Shown: in pieces, positions 55,952-64,000 of the stretch
Layout: each line of letters begins with the position of its first letter
How positions within the stretch are numbered: the first letter of the stretch is position 1
Assembly (NCBI GenBank): GCA_033239005.1
Contig: BSQZ01000030.1
Location: 2,659,501-2,723,500, forward strand
From: Lamellibrachia satsuma
Lineage: Eukaryota; Annelida; Polychaeta; Sabellida; Siboglinidae
Length of the DNA stretch: 64,000 bases
Reading direction: 5' to 3'
Notes under the pieces: model-generated
What the model saw: only the letters and a program-made list of their open reading frames with translations
Database searches by the model: none
What the model was told of the DNA's origin: nothing
Made by a program: the position numbers and the translations under genes

Positions 55952-57568
55952 CTGGGATGCACTGTGTTAGGGGTATTGCCAGTTGCTGCAGCTGATCTGT
56001 CGGGTCCGTAGGTTTAATCACAATCGGGTTCTGCATAGTGGCTGGTTGATACCCTGCCCCGTTGCCATAGCGATGCATCCGGTGTTGCTGGAGCTGTGCA
56101 AGGTTGATCATGTTACGGTTGTGCTGCTGCTGTGGCATACACACACCCCCAGGTCCTGGCTCCCCAGGTTTAGGGTGAAGTGGTGGGTATCCACCCGCCT
56201 GGGGGAAGTAGGGGTTACCAACTTTTGCCAAGTGTGGGTTTGAGCTCGAGATGTTGGAAGACTGGTTGGGCAGGTGGTTGAAGCGCGGAGGCATATTGTT
56301 GCTGTTGTTTGGTGGGTAGCCATGCAGGAACGGCATGCCTGTTATCGTAGACGTCGGACTACCACTGGCTGAAGGCGACAATCGTCGGTGTTGCTGCTGT
56401 TGTTGTTGCTGGTGGTGCAACTGCTTCATGCGCATCAGCAGTGCATTTCGCTGCTCTGGACTGATATCACTGAGGTTGGCAACGGACGTCCGCCCCACAG
56501 CCGGACCATGGGAAGAACCGGCGGAAGATGACCGTGATGACATCTGCATGTGATGTTGTGGCAATGGCGGCTGCTGCTGCTGGGGCTGGACCACATTCAT
56601 ATTTGGTGTTTGGTAGGGAATGCCATCAACGACAATCATTCCTTGCTGCGGGATCTGTGTGACAGGGAAACTTGAGTCACATGAGAAGCGAATGTCAACA
56701 ATGTGATAGGGGTTTGGCACCTCACAGCGTGACCGCAAAATGTTCTTCAGCTGTGACACAAGCACACGCTTTGTGTACAATATTCCACCATGATCGTCTC
56801 GCTCGAGCGCGAACTCAGAGAACTTCAATGCATGGTCAAGCTTTGTCGACAGCGTCTGCACCTCGAAGCCCTTCTCGTCGAGTTGACTGCGTTTCGCGGA
56901 GCAGATTGCATTCAGTTCGCCAAGCAGCTCCTTGCCCCGCTTGTTCACCTGTGCGATGATGCGTAACGCAAATACCTTGATTTCGTGCATGACCTTCTGT
57001 TCCCGTTCGGTGATCTCCGAGTTACGTTTTTTTATGAGCGTCTTTGCATTTTCAACATATACACGCTTTTCACGCAATTTGCTGACCAGCGTCTGCAGGA
57101 ATGTCTTATACTGTTGCGCTGCCTCGTCAACGAATAGATACTTGTGTTCGCGGTGCTCATGCAACTGGCAGTCTCGACACGTTAGCACATCGCATGTCTC
57201 GCAGAAGAGCTGCAATAGCTCCGACTTGTGTGTCTTGCAATGCATCATAAGTGAGTGCGACGGAGGCTTTGTGTCGTTACCAGGCGTCGCGTCCTTCGAC
57301 TGAATCACGTGGTCCTTAGTGACACGTACGCGGCGGTGTGCCTGCACGCACTGCTCACATAGCCAATCAGCACAGTCGACACAGTATGATGACACAGGAG
57401 AGCCTTCCTCACATGCCGTGCATGTCTTCTGGTCATCAATGTTGCTGTTTGACTGACCACCCCCCGCTGTGGCCCCACTACCCATGTTCAAGTTGTTAAT
57501 GAACAGATTATCAATGACACAGTTAGCTGGACACTCTTGTCGACATGTTGGACAAATCAGTGATCCAT
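55952..57568 (-). CDS. TRIM33: TIF1 exon 2: RING end, B-boxes, coiled coil, Q/P-rich linker
   Basis: A 1617-bp exon. It starts with the last RING ligand pair (LICPTCRQECP), then B-box1 (CTACEEGSPVSSYCVDCADW, followed by LCEQCVQAH), B-box2 (HCKTHKSELLQLFCETCDVL, followed by CRDCQLHEH) and a ~120-residue coiled coil (KTFLQTLVSKLREKRVYVEN onward) that mediates trimer/dimer assembly in TRIM proteins. The C-terminal half is low complexity: Q/P/S/N-rich with a seven-glutamine run and Pro/Gly-rich blocks. Acceptor TTTGTAG before 57568; donor CCAG|GTGAGA after 55952. Confidence 0.95.
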
Positions 57569-58216
57569 CTACAAACAGAAGAAAGATGGTTCACTAAAAT
57601 CATATTGTAGCATTATCACAGCACATGTTCCAGATAGTTATATTATATGGCGATAAAATAGTATACGTGCATCTTGACTATTATAAGAATTTCTTTAAAA
57701 TAATTGTGCATAACAGGTTATTTACAACAAAAAGACAAAGGAGTGACAGGACTTGCACCATTGAAGCATGAAAGGCATAAATGGTGTACAGTGTCAGCGC
57801 TCTACTAGCCTCGGCTCTAGTGCAGTGTCAGTGGTAACGCTTTACTAAGACTAAGTACTGCAGCCTCTGCATGTGAAGAATGTGTACTTCGCTGATGTAA
57901 ATGACAATCTACATAATATATTTGTGGTCATGTTGCGGTGAATTTGGGGCACTGGCTCAGTATTTGTCGACGGTTATATATTAACTTACAATAAATGATT
58001 TCGTTTGTCAACGCGACAATGAATCTGAATGTCGACGTGCCAAGTCCTGTCAGGAAGCTAAACGCTCCATTGGCATTGCCCCGATAAACAATACCTTTGA
58101 AACACCGTTCCAAACATTACGAATCACGTTAACTAAAATATCTAACATAAACACGACGTTACAAGTAGCTAGTTTAGTTTGCTAGTTGCTATTATTTTGA
58201 ACAATAGAATGCTTAC

Positions 58217-58361
58217 TTTCTATGATATTCAGCACACACTGTTTGCAAAATACATGCAAACACGACAACAATTTTGGTTCTCGTCCGTGCAGATTCTCCT
58301 TACAAACACCGCAAACGTTGAGAACCGACGCGAACGCACTCTCGGTCGTCTCTGCTTCCAT
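58217..58361 (-). CDS. TRIM33: TIF1 exon 1: start codon and first part of RING finger
   Basis: Begins MEAETTESAFASVLNVCGVC. It supplies RING ligands C-x2-C (CGVC), C-x-H (CLH) and C-x2-C (CKQC); the last pair is in exon 2. Donor GAAA|GTAAGC after 58217. The next exon starts with AT, completing an Asn codon. An in-frame TAG seven codons upstream makes the ATG at 58361-58359 the likely start. The exon is too short to stand out as an open frame. Confidence 0.93.
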
Positions 58362-58440
58362 CGTTTTCTTTGTAAATCGCTAGACAACGGTGTAACTTAA
58401 CTATGTTTATGGCAAACCGCAGCTTGCAAATACACACAGC

Positions 58441-58456
58441 ACCTCCGCCATGTTTA
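58441..58456 (-). promoter_or_regulatory. Candidate YY1-type promoter element of TIF1
   Basis: On the minus strand this reads AAACATGGCGGAGG, matching the YY1 core AAnATGGCGG. It lies about 80-95 bp upstream of the TIF1 ATG in a relatively CpG-rich stretch with no TATA box seen. Such elements often sit at or just after the start of TATA-less transcripts. Inference only. Confidence 0.5.
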
Positions 58457-58849
58457 AAGATGGTGAACCTCGTTTTCGAGAACCGCCGACTCGTTCTCCC
58501 GCGCAGGTTGACGTCCGATAGTCAGACAGGATGTGCATTTCGCAACGATGTATACGTGGTCATAGACGCCTGTGGCAATTTTGAGGTGAAAGTCAAGGGG
58601 ACCCAGAATAGTACAGAAAAAGCTTGTTGGCAGTCTGGAATTCAGTTATACCTATGGTTATGAGTTAGGTTAGTTAGTTTTTGTTATGCTGCGACATTGC
58701 GTGTGTTGCAATCCTCGGCTCTGGCACTGCGCACCATGCAGCACCCCAGCCGCGTAATGTTTTTCTTCGCTTGCTCCGGATAATCAACATAAATGAACAG
58801 AAATGTGTCGTTCGGGGAACGTGATTGACATACCCAGCACGTGCTAGAA

Positions 58850-59440
58850 CCACCCAGGGGAGAGAATGTATTATATATAGTTTTGTCATCACAAAAAGAA
58901 TTAGTGGACAATGTAAAAATACGTGAACCATTGGGTAACAGTAATCATAATCAAATACATTTTGACATCAATGTAAAATCAGAAAGTAAACATAAAAAAC
59001 GTAGAGGAAACTTTCACAAAGGTAACTATAAGATATGACAAAATACTTATCAAAGCTAGATTGGAATAACATGCTGAGGAATAAGACCGCAGTTGAATGT
59101 TATAATATTCTAAAATATGAAATTGGAGAGTATATCATTGATAAATTTGTTCCCTTGAAGAAACCAATGAAACAATACACCAGACTGAACATCAGAAAGT
59201 ACTTCTTCTCGCAGCGAGTCAAGGACGACTGGAATAGACCACCTCAGACAGCAGTAGATGCAGAAACAGTTGACCAATTCAAGTTAAGAAATTGACCCAA
59301 TGTTCAGGGCTCTACAATATCTCATAAAGATACCTGCCTCAAATCCTAATTTACGGTGAGTTCCCGGGGGGGGGGGCAATGGCTTCCTTGTCCACTTACC
59401 ATCTGGGCCTTTGGATTGGATGGCAAATCTTGTTAAACAT
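58850..59440 (+). mobile_element. LINE family A remnant with internal deletion
   Basis: Plus-strand frames read NVKIREPLGNSNHNQIHFDI (end of the endonuclease) and YLSKLDWNNMLRNK, then jump directly to an RT C-terminal piece, RLNIRKYFFSQRVKDDWNRP, like RKYSFSQRVINEWNKLP at 10700. The RT core is missing. GGATGGCAAATCTTGTTAAA near 59415 matches the 3' end at 10815. A run of 11 G lies near 59367. Confidence 0.8.
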
Positions 59441-59962
59441 GATGCAACATGATGCAATGGAATTGCACAGACGGCCGTAGTACGCTATCACACATTGGAA
59501 AACCACTGGTATGGCTGAACGCTTGCTACATCCCGAAACACATATTATTGTTATAAAGTATATGTAGTCAAACACATTTCATAATGAAATAGTTAGCCTA
59601 GATAAAAAAATAGTAAACATTAACGCATAAACATACTTCAACAACACAAAATTAGTTAATGTATCAATAAGTTAATTGTTTTGGTAAAGTATTGAACAAT
59701 AATATAACAAGTTTACCAAGTCGGACAGATTCTATTTAGTTTTGTATTAAGCGTGCCTATTAACACCTATTTGTTGTGTTTGCATTCCTTGTCACATGTC
59801 TTGCAAATAAAGGTGCCTTTCTTCACTTTTATAAAGGTTAACATAGGCCTACATACCATATATGTATGATCACCCTGTGGTTATTTGGAGAGTGATAGCA
59901 GAGTATATGTAAAACATGGCTTTATTTTGTGCTACCGTAATTGATTTGTACAATGTTTCAAA

Positions 59963-60280
59963 GTACCGACATAATAACAACAATTAATTCACGAAGAACC
60001 CAGTAGCAATAAAGTACCGATTTAATAACAACAGTTTATTTCACGACGAACCCAGTAGCAAGAAAGTACCGACATAATAACAACAACAATTAATTCACGA
60101 AGAACCCAGTAGCAAGAAAGTACAGACATAATAACAACAATTAATTCACGAAGAACCCAGTAGCAAGAAAGTACCGACATAATAACAATAATTAATTCAC
60201 GAAGAACCCAGTAGCAAGAAAGTACCGACATAATAACACCAATTAATTCACGAAGAACCCAATAGCAAGAAAGCAAAATG
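59963..60280. repeat. 51-bp tandem repeat, ~6 copies
   Basis: Unit AGTACCGACATAATAACAAC plus AATTAATTCACGAAGAACCC and AGTAGCAAGAA, with small indels. The minus-strand frame across it (VLRELIVVIMSVLSCYW repeats) is a repeat artefact. Confidence 0.93.
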
Positions 60281-60365
60281 TCTGCATGGGCAACAAAGTA
60301 GAGATAGTATCCATGCAAATATAGAAAATATATACAAAACAATTTAAACGACATATACACACGTG

Positions 60366-60396
60366 TGTGCGTGCGTGTGTGTGTGTGTGTGTGTGC
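60366..60396. repeat. (TG)n microsatellite
   Basis: GTGTGCGTGCG followed by a pure TG run. Confidence 0.95.
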
Positions 60397-60619
60397 AACT
60401 ACTGTGCAGTAATGATTGCTTTAAATTTGAATTCTGAGCTAAACTGCCAGTTTTAACTGTTTTTAAGAAAGTGTATGTACAACATGAACGATATTATTAC
60501 AAGTTGTAACTTGGAATCCATCAAATTGCCAAAGTCACTCTCTTACCGCAACATAAATATTACTAAATATATCAAAACATCGCGCGGCCAACCGGCCTTG
60601 TGTTGTGACTAGTTTAGGA

Positions 60620-62066
60620 TAAGGATAAGGATAAATTTTATTTGTCCCAACAGCAGAAAAACGTAGATAAAATTATTGAGTGGCAATATGAATTATGTAA
60701 ATTCATATGATACATACACATACAGAACTGTACAATATATAATAACAACTAATACATCATCAGTAAAGTAATACATTATGCAACAACATCCAAAAAAAGA
60801 AAAACATAGTTGCTGTGGATTTGGAGACCCCTACTAAGACCAACACTGGTCGTTATCGTAGGAGCCACCCAAAATAAAAAATAACAATAAACATATTCCC
60901 TATACCTATATTTCTACATTAAAAAGTAGAATGCATGTTTGTTTTTTGTCTGTGTCTTGCATATAATAAATTTAAGTGTGTGATGGTGTGTTGTACTGGT
61001 GTGTTTTATGTGTTGTTTTCGCATGTACGCGTATAAGCCTGTGTGCAAGTATACAAATTGAAAAGTTTAATTGTGATTGCATGAACTGTGTTATGCCCAT
61101 TCATAATTTATTTAATTTAGTTGGTATATATAGCAATTAAGGAAAGAGCATGTGTCATTATATTTTTGTAGCATGTAATTTTTGGCATAATTTGAAAAGC
61201 CTTTCAAACTATGAGTCACTATCTTGTCTATAACTAAATCAGGGATATTGTTTATAACATGTGGCAAGTTGTATTTAAGAAATTTTTTTGCAAATTCATG
61301 TTTAGTTCTGTAGGTATGTAGTTCAGTGTTTCTCCTAGTATTATAGTTGTGAATGTATGTATTTGGGGTTATTAGCCAGTTTAATAAGTAGACAGGTAGA
61401 TTTTGATGTCTATATTTGTAATAAAATTTAAGTTCATGTAGTTTTAGTAAGTCTTCTACTTTTAGTGTGTTGAGTTTTTTTAAAAAGTGGTTCTGTGTGT
61501 GAATTGTATTTGCTTAATGTTATAATTCGTACAGCTTTGTTTTGTATTTTCACTAATCTGTTTACTTGATATCCCCATGTCGTAATACAGTAATTAATAT
61601 GAGGTAATATCAATGCATTGTATAACATAATTTTTATTTCTAAAGGTAATACATGTTTTAATCTGTTTAGTATTCCTATAGTTTTGGAACACTTATTTGA
61701 GATTTTTTCTGTGTGTTTTTCCAATTTAAGTTAGTATCTATAGTTAAGTCTAGGTAGTTAAATTCTTCCACTTTCTCAATATCTATATTATTTATTTTGA
61801 GAGATGATGTCAGTGTAGTTTTGTTTGGCATTTGGAAGGTCATATATTTAGATTTACTTTTATTTAGTGATAGCTTATTTATATTAAGCCACTCAACTAT
61901 TTTGAGGAGTTCTTCATTTATTACTGATTCTGTACTTTTATTTTGGACACTATTTCTGAAAGTTTCAATAGTGCTAAATAAAGTGGTATCATCAGCATAT
62001 ATTATAAAGTTAAACATTTGGCAGGCTTGTGAGAAATCATTTATGTGTATAGTTAGGGTTGCCACC
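60620..62066 (-). mobile_element. LINE (family C) RT and 3' end
   Basis: The minus strand reads FIIYADDTTLFSTIETF (catalytic ADD), LNINKLSLNKSKSKYMTF, then NRLKHVLPLEIKIMLYNALI and NKAVRIITLSKYNSHTEPLF. The 3' side is AT-rich and ends in a short TTATCC repeat at 60618-60640. It is related to the split fragment at 13490/18633. Frame breaks near 61680 and 61460. Confidence 0.8.
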
Positions 62067-62425
62067 CATCCCTTTATAACACCGAATCGTCCCGTAATTA
62101 AGAAATAAATATTGCGTCCCTTATTGAATCAATACGCAACGTGATATGTTCTGTATTTCCTACGAGTGATAAAAACTCCGCTGTGTGTGCGTGTGTGCGT
62201 GTCTGTCTACGTCTGTGTGAGTGCTTGAAAACAGCAGCACGTGTCGTCAGAGCAAGCATCGTCATTGACACTGGCTGTTGCCGCAGATAGACTGCCCACC
62301 GCTGCTGTTGCCACGGAGACGCCAGCGCGAACACTGGCTGTTGCCGCAGAGAGATGGAGACGGAGAGACTGCCGCCCGCTACTGTTGTTGCCCTAGTTTC
62401 GGACGCCGGCGCGGGGTATTTAAGC

Positions 62426-63900
62426 ATGGCTTCTTCGTCCACTTCAAGTCATCCTGCCAAGCGCAAGAAGCTGCAGAAATACCGGCGTGAATGGGAAACC
62501 GATCATCATTGGCTTGTCCGTGTCGGTGAAAACCTGTTCAAAGCTAACTGTACGCTGTCGCCGAGAGCTTTCTATTACCCATGGTGGGGTTTGTGATGTG
62601 AAACAGCTTGCATGAGGAGACACTCATGTCCACAGTGTAAGAGTTGTTTCTATTGCCCATGGTGGGGTGTGTGATGTGAAACAGCTTGCATCAGGAGACA
62701 CTCATGTCCGCAATGTAAGGGTTCTTTCTATTGCCCATGGTGGGGTGTGTGATGTGAAACAGCTTGCATCAGGAGACACTCATGTCCGCAATGTAAGAGT
62801 TCTTTCTATTGCCCATGGCGGGGTGTGTGATGTGAAACAGCTTGCATCAGGAGACACTCATGTCCGCAATGTAAGAGTTCTTTCTATTGCCCATGGTGGG
62901 GTGTGTGATGTGAAACAGCATGCATAAGGAGACACTCATGTCCGCAATATAAGAGTTCTTTCTATTACCCATGGTGGGGTGTGTGATGTGAAACAGCTTG
63001 CATAAGGAGACACTCATGTCCGCAATGTAAGAGTTCTTTCTATTGCCCATGGTGGGGTGTGTGATGTGAAACAGCTTGCATCAGGAGACACTCATGTCCG
63101 CAATGTAAGGGTTCTTTCTATTGCCCATGGTGGGGTGTGTGATGTGAAACAGCTTGCATCAGGAGACACTCATGTCCGCAATGTAAGAGTTCTTTCTATT
63201 GCCCATGGCGGGGTGTGTGATGTGAAACAGCTTGCATCAGGAGACACTCATGTCCGCAATGTAAGAGTTCTTTCTATTGCCCATGGCGGGGTGTGTGATG
63301 TGAAACAGCTTGCATCAGGAGACACTCATGTCCGCAATGTAAGAGTTCTTTCTATTGCCCATGGTGGGCTGTGTGATGTGAAACAGCATGCATAAGGAGA
63401 CACTCATGTCCGCAGTATAAGAGTTCTTTCTATTACCCATGGTGGGGTGTGTGATGTGAAACAGCTTGCATAAGGAGACACTCATGTCCGCAATGTAAGA
63501 GTTCTTTCTATTGCCCATGGTGGGGTGTGTGATGTGAAACAGCTTGCATCAGGAGACACTCATGTCCGCAATGTAAGAGTTCTTTCTATTGCCCATGGTG
63601 GGGTGTGTGATGTGAAACAGCATGCATCAGGAGACACTCATGTCCGCAATGTAAGAGTTCTTTCTATTGCCCATGGTGGGGTGTGTGATGTGAAACAGCT
63701 TGCATAAGGAGACACTCATGTCCGCAATGTAAGAGTTCTTTCTATTACCCATGGTGGGGTGTGTGATGTGAAACAGCATGCATAAGGAGACACTCATGTC
63801 CGCAATGTAAGAGTGCAGAAAACTCAGGGAGCAATTTCGCAATTTCTCTTACCTCAGACATCACCTGAGGCTGATATGGTAATGATCCAGATGTCTTTTT
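62426..63900 (+). pseudogene. BED-type zinc-finger gene disrupted by a 78-bp array
   Basis: From an ATG at 62426, MASSSTSSHPAKRKK and LQKYRREWETDHHWLVR lead to FKANCTLSPRAF, the first half of a BED/hAT-like zinc finger (second Cys of CxxC replaced by Ser). The second half (SIAHGGVCDVKQHASGDTH) is repeated 16 times. After the last copy the frame continues as VRVQKTQGAISQFLLPQTSP, the usual downstream context of such proteins. About two bases are lost between the N-terminal part and the array, and the first and last copies carry stops, so the reading frame is broken. Probably derived from a hAT-like transposon gene. Confidence 0.65.
62578..63815. repeat. 78-bp minisatellite (16 copies) encoding half a zinc finger
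   Basis: Sixteen 78-bp units (26 codons). Nine keep CATCAGG and stay open; seven carry a stop at this site (one CATGAGG, six CATAAGG). The zinc-ligand histidine codon (CAGCAT) is kept in four copies and changed to Leu (CAGCTT) in the others. Units 2-6 and 7-12 share the same order of variants (AAGGGTTC, plain, GCGGGG, CATGCATAAGG, CATAAGG), so a block of five to six units was duplicated. Confidence 0.97.
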
Positions 63901-64000
63901 TATTCAGTTTTATGTCCTGTTGTTCGTGTATATATATATGATATATCTGATCGTGTTCCTGGTTTATGATCTATGTTAGGGGAAATGAACATAGAAGCTT

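Larger units (their letters stand above)
36257..58361 (-). other. TRIM33: TIF1-family gene (TRIM24/TRIM33-like), ten coding exons
   Basis: Complete gene model on the minus strand. Coding exons in order: 58361-58217, 57568-55952, 53230-53113, 52150-52045, 51661-51560, 45023-44521, 41205-41064, 39187-39113, 38432-38280, 36610-36257. Together they give 3315 nt with all ten exons in phase: 1104 aa plus TAG, close to vertebrate TRIM33/TRIM24 length. Domain order RING, B-box1, B-box2, coiled coil, Q/P-rich linker, PHD, bromodomain defines the TIF1 family. Known members are nuclear ubiquitin/SUMO-ligase-type transcriptional corepressors that read histone H3 tails through PHD-bromo; the vertebrate TRIM33 targets SMAD4. 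Whether this gene equals TRIM24, TRIM33 or their common ancestor (as in Drosophila bonus) cannot be told by eye. An in-frame TAG lies seven codons before the ATG. Confidence 0.95.

Noticed and set aside
56672..57303. Plus-strand frames of 95 and 123 codons
   Set aside because: Shadows of the long TIF1 exon 2; the minus-strand frame has clear B-box and coiled-coil content.
58403..58663. 86-codon plus-strand frame as a divergent gene
   Set aside because: No domain or splice evidence; kept only as a possible divergent transcript to test.

Overview
This window is animal nuclear DNA. Genes are split by GT-AG introns, two recognisable animal genes lie on the minus strand, and most of the rest is transposable elements and tandem repeats. 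The repeat content (several LINE families, tRNA-derived SINEs, K02A2.6-type Ty3 elements, hAT MITEs, many minisatellites) and a single TIF1-type gene with long introns fit a marine invertebrate. I cannot name the phylum from sequence alone.

Region by region. (1) 1 to 11.1 kb: four consecutive minus-strand exons of a CPA1-family Na+/H+ exchanger, closest by eye to the sperm-type SLC9C group. They join in phase and run off the left edge. Their introns hold a CGG repeat, a 55-bp array over a splice acceptor, a broken THAP-domain gene, SINEs, a foldback element and two LINEs. (2) 11 to 36 kb: no host gene recognised. Here are a TIR MITE, LINE fragments, a Ty3 element with near-identical LTRs (13992-18632), a hAT MITE (20080-21119), a LINE graveyard, and a 3.4-kb array of 37-bp units split by a second Ty3 element (24918-29821) whose pol frame is intact. 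(3) 36.3 to 58.4 kb: a complete TIF1/TRIM33-like gene on the minus strand. Its ten exons (RING, two B-boxes, coiled coil, Q/P-rich linker, PHD finger, bromodomain) sum to 3315 nt with every junction in phase, giving 1104 aa plus stop. Its introns hold a hAT MITE, another TIR MITE, LINE and hAT-gene fragments, and four large satellites. (4) 58.4 to 64 kb: LINE fragments, a 51-bp array, and a BED-type zinc-finger gene broken by a 78-bp array.

The most striking feature is where the minisatellites come from. At least four are expansions of short functional segments still visible next to them: the PHD-exon donor junction of TIF1 (43 bp, about 22 copies), an acceptor junction of the exchanger gene (55 bp, 5-6 copies), a conserved motif near the C-terminus of a LINE reverse transcriptase (24 bp, 12 copies), and the second half of a BED zinc finger (78 bp, 16 copies). 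A fifth looks like the arm of a TIR transposon (34 bp, about 36 copies). Tandem arrays total roughly 12 kb, nearly a fifth of the window.

The two host genes show no obvious functional link. One is a membrane ion exchanger and the other a chromatin-reading ubiquitin-ligase-type corepressor; they share only a strand and a repeat-filled neighbourhood. Splice sites, TSDs and domains were read by eye; no alignment or database search was run.
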